From contig JAUMIR010000003.1 in NCBI GenBank assembly GCA_030847615.1, positions 290,526,265-290,590,264 on the forward strand: DNA of 64,000 nucleotides. The letters are read 5' to 3'. Position 1 is the first letter of the stretch; the number at the start of each line of letters is the position of its first letter. The notes beneath the pieces were generated by a model. That model saw only the letters and a program-made list of their open reading frames with translations. It ran no database searches and was not told where the DNA came from. This document shows, in pieces, positions 52,281 to 63,287 of this stretch. The position numbers were made by a program, and so were the translations under genes. The DNA is from Gambelia wislizenii (taxonomy: Eukaryota; Chordata; Lepidosauria; Squamata; Crotaphytidae).

Positions 52281-53224
52281 GATTGTCAATATTCACTAAT
52301 AGTGCCTCTCTCTGGTTTCAGGTGGGAAGCTTGCCAAACACTACTAGACAATATTGGGGATTGAATCTGGGCCCAAAACAAGTGCTGTACCATGTATAAA
52401 TCTACCATTAAAAACAGAAATGTTAGCTGAGCATTAAAGCTCAGCTTCTTTCAAAATGCATTCTAATTGTAAATAAATAATTATTCAGTTCCAACATCTG
52501 AAAAGATTTCTTCCAGGAACAGTCTTCTAAAGGAAATGTGTTTAAGTATCCATTTTTCAGAATGGACACCACTGTAAGCATTGCATATCTGTTACAATAC
52601 AAGTGGTATATATATTTTAAAATCCATTATTAGTCTACCTTTATTCTATTTTAGCATGAGCCACACTGGGGCCCTCATAGGCAAACAGAAAATAGAACAT
52701 AGAAGTGTCTTAAAAAGCACTCCAAGTACTTTTGAGGCAGGGTATGAAATAGGAGAAAACAAGTTTTTATTCTATTAAATTTTTGTATTTTAAATACATG
52801 ATTTCCTTGTGTTTATGCTCTCCCCATTATGTAACTTAAACATAAGAAGAAAACAAGGTAGGTTGAAGCACAGTTACACATTTCCTTTCCATTAAATGAA
52901 AAGAAGCCATAGCTTTCTACAACAAAGAAAAAATGATTGCAAAAGAGCCCTGAAGGGCCTTCAATAATCTTTGGTGAGGAAATAGAAACATTTGTCAGGT
53001 TCTGTGTTACAAATGCTAAAGGCCTTTGCCCTATAATATATGCAATTCACATAATAGCAAAGGCATAGGTGTTGATGAATCAGTGGTAATAGTTAAGTAT
53101 TTTCCAAAGCTTACAAAGAAAATGACCCTGGAATTTAAATGTGTTGAAGTTAAAGTTTTGTAATTAAATTTTGTATCATGGCAGCAAAGACAGAAATGCA
53201 TGGTGACTGGACAGGTTAAGAGAC
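52281..53224. other. No gene seen
   Basis: AT-rich DNA; no recognised domain or repeat. Confidence 0.4.
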
Positions 53225-53444
53225 AATTCGTATAACTAGCTGTATACCCAGTATATTCTCTCCCTCCCCGTGGCCCTCCCACCCCCTGCCCTCCCCGCCC
53301 CCCACACACATACACATGCTGCTCCCCCACCCCCTCCCTCCCCCCATGGCCCTCCCACCCAGCCACCCACCCAGTACGCTCACACAAACACACACACTTC
53401 TCCCCCATCCTCTCCCTCCCTGACAACAGCCCCTCACCTCCCCA

Positions 53445-53481
<37 letters not shown>

Positions 53482-53735
53482 TGCTCACTCCCCACCCACC
53501 CCACCTCCCTCCCCCATGTGGCACCTGACCCCCACCCCCCACTACTCACCCTGCTACTCACTCTTTTCCAGTGGCCATTTTACACTGGAGGTAAAACTCC
53601 ACATGTTCCCGCATCCACTGTGCTGATTGGCTGCCCAACCAAGCTGTGATTGGTTGGTCACTTTCCTAAGCAGCCAATCAGCACACTGGAAATGGCAACA
53701 TACCCAAGAGGATTATATATATAGAACGTTATATA
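53225..53735 (+). mobile_element. Satellite-core element, plus strand, copy 3
   Basis: Starts near TAACTAGCTGTATACCCAG. The core is C-rich with CT and CA runs (53444-53481). The right end carries CTGTGCTGATTGGCTGCCC ... GCAGCCAATCAGCACACTGG and GGCAACATACCCAAGAGG, then ATTATATATATAG. Confidence 0.68.
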
Positions 53736-53885
53736 TAATATTTTTTAAAAAAATAAGTTTAAATTTTATAATCAGGCTTTTGTTATCACTAGGAACCATC
53801 TCTCAGGCATAGAGTAATTTACTGGATATTTTCAAAGGCAGCATATATCTATGTTTATTGTTGAAAAAACAAAATATATAACCTG

Positions 53886-54424
53886 AGTCTCAGGGCTTGT
53901 CTACACAGTCTATTTACTCCATCTTGCCCCCATCTCAGAGCTCTACAGTCCTGACAATGCATGGTTTTTGCCCTGTTCTGTTCCAGGAGTCCTTATAACT
54001 CCTGGAGCAGATAGAGGGTTGAGATGGAGGGAAGGCAGGGTATACAGCATTATAAGATAATAGCTGGTTTACTCTGTTACTGCTGGCAAAAACCGAATAG
54101 GGCTCAGGGTGTCTGCAGGAGCCCATCCCAGCAGGTTGGCCCTTGCTGCAGCTGTGGTCTCCCCTGGAAAGAAGGAAGGAGTCCCTCAGCACATGTCCAA
54201 GGCTGACCACATGCAGGGCCGCCTTGGTTACATGTTGAGGGCCCCTTCCTGCCTTCTGAGACAGTGAGGAAAATGGCAGTCACTGCAGCAATGGGACCAG
54301 CATGCCAGTCAAAACTTTCTTCCCTTTCAGGGAGAGAATGGGGGAACATTGGGCCTGATCTACAGCCAGGATACACCAGCAGGGAGCCAGTGTATCCTAG
54401 CTCATGTAGATGAGCCCTCAGACT
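53886..54424. mobile_element. hAT-like non-autonomous DNA transposon, copy 2
   Basis: AGTCTCAGGGCTTGTCTACA at the left and, reverse-complemented, AGTCTGAGGGCTCATCTACA at the right form a ~20-bp inverted repeat with three mismatches. The interior is colinear with 8057-8578. No transposase. No target duplication was recognised. Confidence 0.72.
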
Positions 54425-56440
54425 TTAAAAAAAAATGCCACTAGAATAGAGCACTCTTAAGAGTGTGTGTCTAAAACATTGGTAAAGAGGGGGAAATCTG
54501 AACATATTTTGTAATATTATTCCATTTTTAATAAAGCCTTGACTACAAATTCTTCTCTCACATCCTCACCAACAGCAAACAAACAGGACTTTGGATATAA
54601 GGCACAGAATGCAAGAAAATTAATATGTTATTCTAGACTCTACAGAAGTTTCCTGATTTTGGTATGGTAATCATCTGTCAGACTTAAACTATCACCTCTT
54701 GAACTGAAAAAAAAAAAGCATGCAGTAGTTCTCTTCTTGAGAATGGTATAGTGGTAAATTCTGAAGTGCATCATGATACTGCCATAACCAGATACCCAAT
54801 GTGAGTCCAAACATTCAGGAAGTTTTGGAGATCAATCAGATAGATAGAATCTTTAAAGTATCATATATGTGTTTGAAGGACAATGTGACAGTCCTCATAA
54901 GTCCACTGTGTGGACATAATGTTGGACCAAACAGACCCAACATGGCTCTTCTTACATTCTTATGTATATACTTTCCATGACAGTCCAAAAATGCCGAAAA
55001 CCACATTTATGCATCCGAGAGAATTCTGAAGCAGCAAAAGTATGTATGTAAACTACAAGGAGCAGTGGTACAACCCATAAAACCCAATTTATTGGAATCA
55101 CTTTTAAGAAATGCCCTCCTTCCCATGTTACTGCTCTTCTACTGTGAAAAATAGGTTCTTAAAAAAACAACACTTTTTTTTCATTTCATGCCACTGAACA
55201 TATGGTTCAGTTAAAGCCAGAACCACACCAAACAATAAAATAAATTTCAAATTTATTAAAATAACAGCTAAAATAACAGATAAGATGGTAAAAATGAATA
55301 GATACTATAAAACAGTGAATAATACTGAAAATATATTGCATTAAAATAACAAGTGAAACAATATAATGTGAGTAATAAAAAGGGGAAATGGTGAAGTAAT
55401 AAATGTAATTTGAAATTCATTAAAGAATATATAAAGTGCTGCTAAATGAATGCAAGATAACTATAAGGTCTCCTAACACATTCTCCAGCCCCACTATATT
55501 AAGACAGAAGTTCTGGATATGCGTATAGCATATCCGAGGCTCAATGGATGATCTGTAAAGCAAAGCAAGAAAGAGGAAAGTTGGATTCTACCCAATATTT
55601 GTAACGCCAGTTTTATTCATTTGCACCAACCACATGCCGTTGTTTCTTTTTTACCAATACTGTAAAGAGATGTATCCTGATTAAAGATTGATTCTGTATT
55701 GATTGATCATTGCGTCTTCTCCTAAAGTCCTTCAAACTTCTCTTTGGAAACTGAAGAATCTAAAATATTTGTACCCCAAAATTCTTCTCCAGTGCCAACT
55801 GATAAAACAATTCTATCATCTACCATAAAGTTGTCTTTCCATTTTTAACTGGCATGCAGATCACGAAAACAGATGGACACCAGAAGTTAAAATTTACTTG
55901 AAAACCAAATGGGAAAGCCCAAGACAATTAAGAGGAACTTAAACATATAAGATTAGGGAGAGGAAACCACTTAAATGAAACTCCTGTGTCAGCACCTTGA
56001 AGTTCTAATAAGCTTATTAAAAAAGCAAAAAGAACGAGCAACCATAAAAGCATACAGAAAAAAAGTCCTTATTTTATGAACAACCAAACAAAATCCACAA
56101 ACTACCAATAGCTATTATGAAAAAAATTGAGACAAGGAATTCTCATTTTAAGAAGCAATATGTTAAACTTATATTAGCCCTCTATTCCCTCTGTTATGAT
56201 GGAGTTCTAAGTATCATTACTGTTCAGAAACAACAGTAAGATAATAAAAAAACATTATAAAAGGCAACTATAACACCAAATCTTTTTAAAATCATTATTT
56301 ATAATGTCAAAGAACTACTGTGTTAACTGAGGTGTTCCTGTTGGAGGAGCTGCTATATATTTACATACTTCATATAATTACTACTACACTTTTTAATGCT
56401 TATGTAGCTACATGAGTGCCAGCACAGTCAAGTCAGATAT
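54425..56440. other. No gene seen; very AT-rich
   Basis: Long A/T-rich sequence (for example 55200-55480) with no recognised coding or repeat motif. Confidence 0.4.
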
Positions 56441-57640
56441 GGTGATACTCTTTCATAGCCCTTTCTAATAACTAATGGAGTGAAGCAAGGTTGTGTTCTT
56501 GCACCAACTTTATGTACAATCTTCTTCAACATGATGCTTCAAAGGGCTACAGCAGAGCTTGAAGAAAAAGACAGCATCTATATATGTTACCGTACTGATG
56601 GTAGCTTGTTTAACTTAAGCCGTCTGAGCGCTCGCACTAAGACTCTAAACTATCTAGTCCGTGAGCTGCTCTTCACTGATGATGCTGCCCTTTTTGCCCA
56701 CACAGAAGCTGCTCTGTAGCGCCTAACATCCTGCTTCGCAACAGCTGCAGAGCTGTTTGGGCTGGAAGTCAGCCTGAAGAAAATGGAAGTTCTCTACGAG
56801 CCTGCACCACAGGACGAACACCACCATCCCCACATTGCCCTCGGCACCTCTCTGCTTAAGTCTGTTCAGCAGTTCACCTATCTGGGAAGCATCATCTCCT
56901 AAAATGCCAAAATTGACTAAGAGATTGATCACAGACTAAGCAAAGGCATATAGCGCATTTGAAAAACTTTACAAAAGAGTCTGGAGTAACAAACACCTGT
57001 GGCAAAGCACAAAAATCAGTGTGTATAGAGCCATTGTACTGCCTATTCTCCTTTACAGGTCGGAAACACTTACGACTCCTTGAATGCTTTCATCAGCACT
57101 GTATATGCACAATCCTAAATATACACTGGACTGACTATGTGACAAATGTTGCTGTCCTTGAGCAAGCAGGGATCACCACCATTGAGGCCTTGATATTGAG
57201 AACGCAGTTGTGCTGGGCAGGGCAGGGCACGTTTCTAGGATGGAGGACCATCGCCTCCCCAAAATAGTTCTCTACGGTGAACTCGCCATGGGTCAGCGTA
57301 AGAGGGGCACTCCAAAAAAGTGATACAAGGACTCCCTGAATCAACATCTCAGGCTCAGCCAAATTGATCACCAACAATGGTCCACCATGGCCTCACATTG
57401 GGAGGCTTGGAGACGCACTATCCACAATGTTGCTGCCTTATTTGAGAGCTTATGCTGAACAAGTCTTGAAGCAAAATTTCAATGCAGAAAGAATCACAAC
57501 CCGGAATCATCACCCAAGGAAATCTACTGTCGTGCTTTCTGCAACTGGACATGTTCATCTCAGATTGGCCTTTTCAGTCATTAGTGTGCTTGCAGAAAGC
57601 ACGGAATGAGTCCTTCCTGAATCTTCGTTTGCGAAGAAAA
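56441..57640 (+). pseudogene. LINE reverse transcriptase to C-terminus, copy 2 (RTE-like, clade uncertain)
   Basis: NGVKQGCVLAPTLCTIFFNM, then LLFTDDAALFAHTEAAL with the catalytic DD, then a stop at 56717, then AAELFGLEVSLKKMEVLY and FTYLGSIIS. Later pieces in other frames read CICTILNIHWTDYVTNVAVL and ITTIEALILRTQLCWAG. The C-terminal CRAFCNWTCSSQIGLFSH is followed by a stop where copy 1 has Gln, a zinc-finger-like pattern shared with 45396-45830. At least six stops or frameshifts make it inactive. The N-terminal endonuclease is missing, as expected from 5' truncation. I could not decide the LINE clade. Confidence 0.8.
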
Positions 57641-59378
57641 GCCAGAGGGGGGGGGGGAAGAGAGAGATGTAATTCTATCATACTCGTTTTGAGGCATGAG
57701 AACTTTCCAAGTAGCTCAAGTTCCCCTTTCTAAGGCAACTTGGACAAAACTTGCATCATTTCCTTCTTTTCTCCTGGTCAGCTATGAAGGTTGTTTAAAA
57801 TTCTTCTCACTCTCTCATTATGGCTAATTTGTATCAAATCTTTTGAAATTAGTTTCAGTTAAAAGTTAAAGCCCACATGTTCAGACAGATAAAAGAAGCA
57901 ATAGGAAATGAAGAGTGATTGAGAGCAGAGAAAGGGAGATTATTAATGATCTTTTACACAATAAAAATGCAAACTATTGAGGTTAAATGCCTAATTATAC
58001 ACACAACCTAGTGATGGGCTTTGTTGAAATCATGTTTAAAAACCATGGCTCAGGTCAGCCCTTGGAGACTTTTATGATCTAGCCACTATTCTTTGATCTC
58101 TAGTAATATACTAAATCTACATTCCTGTGCAAATTTATCAAGGAGTACGCACCACTGAATTCAACCAGGATGACTTAAGAGTAGATATGCATAGCATTAT
58201 ATTGTGAGTGTATTATGAGAGTTATCATCATTAGCAGAATTCTGTAAGTATCCCCTCATTTGGTCCTACTTCATTTTGGATCAATGCAGACATGATCCAA
58301 TCTGGACCCCAAATCTGAATTGATATTCAGAAACCTGGCTTCTCCCATTCACATGAATTTGGAAACCAAAATGGTTACACCCCATTGGGCTTCATTTTCT
58401 CATATTGTATGAGAGAGGTGGGTCCAGCCCATGGACCATATGCAGCACCTGAACCCCACTTTTGTGTCCCCTACCAATCCCCCAAAGCCTCCAATACCCC
58501 CCACAATTTCTAAAATGGCATGATTTGAGGACAATTTCCTGCAAACCATGCAGAAGTCACCCCAAACATGTGAAAACAAACAAAAATTTCCCAACCCCAT
58601 TCCCACAAACACCTTTAAACCCAATACTACCTGCCCAATACTTCCATTTTCTTCTGCACCTCTCAAAATGGTGGCAGGAAGTGATGTTGCAGAGGAAAAG
58701 CAAAGTTGTGGACTTGCTGTTTGTGGTTGGTGTCACTCACGGCCATTGGGGGTAAGGATTGGCCCCTGGCCCCCATTCAGTTGCTCACCCGTTACACAGG
58801 TCTTGTATATACAAGGGGGAAAAATACAAACACGTCTGAAAAGGCAGGTGTGCACAGCAATGTGACCTTTCTACATGGCCAAAAGAGCCCCCCTAATCTC
58901 CACATGAGCCCCCTATCCAGATGGTAGCTGTGAGTGATTTACTCACAATTTTAAATCTGCCACACCCAATTAAAAAAAAAAGTTTCCCAGGGTGTGCACA
59001 AGCAACACTTGGTATTACAAAGACAGAAAGAATAAAAGAAGACTATAAAATTGTTGTTTAATCAACTTCCTGGACTTTAGCGTAGCCAAAAACCCAATAA
59101 TCCCTCTTTGCTAGCCCTTCCCCATCCACAACCAGCCAATCAGATTGCACTGACTGTATTTGTGAAAATGTGAGTGTTCAAATGATCGCACATTCGGAAG
59201 TCATACAGAGCTTTTTGGAAAATCCACATGAAGCCCGATAAGCGACACATACATACTTTGTGGTGAATTTTGCTGCCCCACTTCTGAATGACACATATTT
59301 GTGCAAACACCCATTTGAACAGATCAACATACATTTGCATCTTGTTTGTAATTTTTTGCCATATAGACAACATCATAC
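57641..59378. other. No gene seen; G run and one diverged short repeat
   Basis: A run of 13 G follows the LINE (57645-57657). About 58110-58205 is a diverged AATCCTATGCATG-family repeat. The C-rich 58440-58930 region gives overlapping chance frames with no domain. Confidence 0.4.
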
Positions 59379-60262
59379 TTGTCTACATCCAAAGACTGTG
59401 TTCGCAGTCTGGGGGTGCTCCTGGACCCAACGCTCCAGATGTCTAATCAGGTAAATGTGACGGTCAGGAGTGCCTGTTATCAACTTTGGCTGATACGCCA
59501 GCTGTGCCCTTGCCTGGAAACTAGGGACCTCGAAACTGTGGTACATGCACTGGTAACCTCCCGTCTGGATTTCTGTAATGCGCTCTACATGGGGCTACCC
59601 TTGTGCTTAACTCGGAAACTTCAACTAGTCCAGAACATGGCAGCCAGGTTGATTTCTGGTGTTTCCAGAAGAGAGCATATAAAACCTGTGCTAAAAGCTC
59701 TCCACTGGCTGCCTATTCGTTTCCGGGCACAGTACAAGGTGTTGGTTATAACCTTTAAAGCCCTGCATGGCTTGGGTCCAACTTATCTCCGGGACCGCCT
59801 CCTTCCGTACGACCCTCCCCGCGCACTTCGGTCCTCTGGGAGGAATCTGTTACAGCCTATGAAAACAAGGCTGTCGGTGACCTCCCAGAGGGCCTTCTCC
59901 GCTGTTGCTCCCAGATTATGGAATGGCCTGCCGGATGAGATCCGTCTTATTAACACCTTAGACAGCTTTATAAAAGCTGTCAAGACGGATCTTTTCCGGC
60001 AGGTCTTTCCTGAATAACTATCCCGGCCCAAGACTCGGTTGTCCTCCCTGAGCTGTAATCATTTTTTTTAAATCATTTTTTTAAAAAAATGTATGTTTTA
60101 ATATTTTTCTAATTTACTGTATGTTTTTAATCTTTTATAGTTTAATATTATTTTAAGGAGGGTGGGCTAGGGTACTGGGACTATGGAGTTTTTATATTGT
60201 AAGCCGCCCCGATTGCGTTGCAGAGGGGCGGGATAGAAATAAAATTTTATTATTATATTATT
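59379..60262 (+). pseudogene. L2 LINE ORF2 C-terminus and 3' tail
   Basis: A 212-codon frame, open to the stop at 60015-60017, reads VRSLGVLLDPTLQMSNQVN and LVTSRLDFCNALYMGLP. LQLVQNMAARLISGVSR, ALHWLPIRFRAQYKVLVITF, FSAVAPRLWNGLPDEIR and FIKAVKTDLFRQ follow. These are the conserved blocks after the polymerase domain in L2-clade ORF2. The 3' region ends AAGCCGCCCCGATTGCG...GGGGCGGGATAGAAATAAA and an ATT microsatellite (60245-60268). A 5'-truncated insertion; the catalytic box is absent. The open frame suggests it is fairly young. Confidence 0.9.
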
Positions 60263-60579
60263 ATTATAGAGAAAATAGTATTTTTTTCTAGGGGCAGTCA
60301 TCTTTTTCTTCCAGAAGCATAGACTGCATTGGAAAATACTGGACAGAAAGATTTTTGAGGATTAGCAGCTTTCTTTACCATTCAGAAAGGATTCTTGACA
60401 TCACATTAAAAGAAAGTAACCCTTCAAACATGTAGCAACTTTCCTACAGGTTTATTATATTCCCCAGCACTATCTTGATGGTACAGCTGCTGTTTTCACC
60501 TGCTTTTGCTCCATGTCCCCCCTCCACTCTTCTGTTACTATTTCTCATTGGTTTTTTTTTTATTGCATTTGTATTTGGT

Positions 60580-60740
60580 TATATTTCAGAGGAATTGGCA
60601 AACCACTTCTGAATATTCTTTGCTTAAGAAAACAGTATGAAATTCATGCTTTCACTATAAATTGAGAGATGACTTAAAGGCAGGCATGGGTGCACCTGCA
60701 CACACACACACAGACACACACACAGACACACTGCCTTGCC
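60580..60740 (+). mobile_element. BovB-type SINE tail only
   Basis: GAGGAATTGGCAAACCACTT, TTGCTTAAGAAAACAG, ATGAAATTCATGC, then CA repeats (60700-60730). This is the tail of the 5S-SINEs without the head. Confidence 0.7.
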
Positions 60741-61090
60741 TTATTGACCACGTTTTAATGTAAATACAGGAGATAAATATTTTAAATAAACTAATAGCAC
60801 CTCATATGTGCCTCCATTCTCTGAAATGTTTATATTTAATACTGGACATGTTATAATCTCAGTTATATGTTTCAAAACATATTATTGACAAATAAAGAAA
60901 TCTGGGGATAATAATCTTTTCTTTTACTCAAATCACTATATCTTACATCATTCTGAAATGAAAGACAAATCATACTGAAATATCACTGTACGAGTGTGCA
61001 AATTGGCACATTTATATCTTTTAAGTGGTAACCTAAGGTTCTATTGTAAAAGCAGCTTCAAGCTTTTTTAGCTGAAATCAGTCTTCATTA
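60741..61090. other. No gene seen
   Basis: AT-rich; no recognised feature. Confidence 0.4.
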
Positions 61091-61891
61091 CAGTTGTCCC
61101 TTCACATTCCCCCACCCACCCCAAAGTGAAAATAGGGCTTCAGAAGCCCTGTCGCTGCTTTTTCCAAACCCCAAAGCAGCAATGGGGCTTGAGAAGCCCC
61201 GTTGCTGCTTTCCCCACACACATCCCACCCCCCAAAGCAGAAACAGGGCTTGAGAAGTCCCATTCCTACTTCCCCCACCCACCCCACACTCCCCAAATTA
61301 GCAACAGGGCTTCAGAACCCCTGTTGCTGCTTTCCCCCAACCCCAAAGCAGAAACAGGGCTTGAGAAGCCCCATTGCTGCTTTTCTCCCCACCTCCATTC
61401 CACCCCCAAAGCAGCAACAGAGCTTCAGAAGCCCCGTCGCTGCTTCCCCTACCCCATGCCACCCTCCCCAAAGTGGCAATGGGGCTTCAGAAGCCCCATC
61501 ACTGCTTTCCTCCCAACCACCCCACACCCCAAAGCAGAAACAGGGCTTGAGAAGCCCCATTGCTGCTTTTACCCCACCTACCCCACCCTCCCCAAAGCAG
61601 CAACGGGGCTTCAGAAGCTCCGTCGCTGCTTTCCCCCCACCTCCACTCCACCTCCAAAGCAGCAACAGAGATTCAGAATCCCCGTCGCTGCTTCCCCTAC
61701 CCTATGCCACTCTCCCCAAAGTGGCAACGGGGCATCAGAAGCCCCGTCACTGTGTTTTCCCCACCCTCCCCAAAGCAGCAACGGGGCTTCAGAAGTCCAA
61801 TCACTGCTTTCCCCACCCACCCACCCAAAGAGGGAAACTTCAAATATGTGGAACTGCAAATGTGAAAGCCGTGAATGTGGAGGGATGACTG
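61091..61891. mobile_element. Tigger-like element filled with a palindromic tandem repeat
   Basis: The ends CAGTTGTCCCTTCACATTC and, reverse-complemented, CAGTCATCCCTCCACATTC are inverted repeats. TA stands on both sides (61089-61090, 61892-61893), the target duplication of Tc1/mariner-pogo elements. The interior has twelve units of about 50-63 bp starting at 61123, 61173, 61234, 61295, 61345, 61408, 61470, 61531, 61594, 61656, 61718 and 61772. Each is built on the palindrome GCAGCAACGGGGCTTC / GAAGCCCCGTTGCTGC. Long frames on both strands are only repeat products. Confidence 0.8.
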
Positions 61892-61893
61892 TA

Positions 61894-62215
61894 TAAATAC
61901 TCAAAGCTCGTTTTAAAGTACAACCTGTGAAGTAGACAATTAATGGTGAGTTTTGGGAGAGAAATTGCCAACAACATTCTTTTGGAACATTAGAAGCAGC
62001 ACTGTTGAGGCCAACCAACTTCCACCACATTTCCCTGAGGGTCAGCAATGCTGACATTAGTCCTTACTATGATATTGAAGCTGTGACCCACCCACCCTCA
62101 GTGCAGAGCTAAGCTGGTCATTTTCTGGGCCAGGTACAATTTTCCCCCTTTACCTGGTTTATTTATTTATTTATTGCCTACCCCATGCTGTAACTGATGG
62201 GAGTTGGAGAATTGG
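61894..62215. other. No gene seen
   Basis: Short ATTT run at 62158-62175. No recognised feature. Confidence 0.4.
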
Positions 62216-62515
62216 TTATGGGCAGCTCTCTTATAAAATCTTGTGACTTGGGGGAAAGGAGTCCCCTGGGTTTGCCTTCTAATAAATAACTGTCAGGGTA
62301 GCAACCAATGGCTTTTGGATTTCCTCTGGGGTCTGGTGTTTCGTCCAAGAAAAGGCTGGGGAGGCTGGTCACAATCTTATGCCCGGGCCTCAGCTGGACC
62401 TGCATCAGGTTGCTCCCCCACTTGCTTATTCCCAGGCATAAATTCAGTTAAATAGGGTATAGGTCAATAAAGTGGTCCTTATTCAACCCATTTACTAGTA
62501 ACTGATCTCTTTATT
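62216..62515 (+). mobile_element. Ngaro 3' terminal fragment
   Basis: Near the end it reads TTCAGTTAAATAGGG and CAATAAAGTGGTCC, then CTGATCTCTTTATTT, in the same order as the 3' ends at 5040-5136 and (reverse) 20950-21030. No coding part is present. Confidence 0.55.
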
Positions 62516-63242
62516 TAATGGTTGGTCATCGAAAAGACTATCAGTAGCAAACATGCCAAAGTGGCAGTTTGAATCAGTCCTGAATATGAGGCCCTACATG
62601 CATGTTTACAACTCAGGAAAAGCCACCTCAAATGTTTGACATGTATGAAACAAACATAACAGGACTCATCCAGATGGGCCAATAGTCCTGGTAAAGATTG
62701 AGCAATTCTTTTTCTGGATTTCATATCTTGTAACATTTGTAACAGTTGTTATTGTTCCTGAATCCAGTCATAGCCTAAATACACTAGGGTTTTGCCCAGT
62801 TTTTTTTTCCTGCTTGAGATGTTGTAGTTGAGTCTACGTACTCAATGCCTCTCCCACATGCTCCTGACTCATAATATAGTAGTAGTACAAAAGCACCATC
62901 AAGGTAAATCATCACATATCACTTTAGTACTATATTTGTAAAAACCAAAAATAAAAGGAAGACGAATAATAAAATAAAAGAGAAAAGATTGTTAATAGAG
63001 TAAGTGTAAAATAATGAGGGAAGAAAGATTTGGGAAAACCTTTTGTGGCAAAGGTCACAGTCCTATTCAACACATCATCAGTGGACTGCTCAGATGTACA
63101 GAATGTACTGACACAATGGATACAAATATGGGAATTTACCCAGTTGTATCAGAATCTCCTGAGACAGAAAAAAAATTCCCTGGCCTGCATTTAAAAGGCT
63201 GAAGCTAGTCACAGAAATCCACATAAAACAGATGGGGAGAGG

Positions 63243-63287
<45 letters not shown>

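Noticed and set aside
53886..54424. Target-site duplication for the hAT-like element
   Set aside because: No convincing 8-bp direct repeat could be found at either copy, so it was not claimed.
58462..58865. Overlapping frames in a C-rich stretch as a possible gene
   Set aside because: No domain, no splice or start context, and the peptides are low-complexity.
61126..61896. 256-codon frame, and a CRISPR-like look of repeats with spacers
   Set aside because: The repeats are palindromic and the spacers are also repeated (248-bp higher-order period). The ends are Tigger-like, and the genome is vertebrate.
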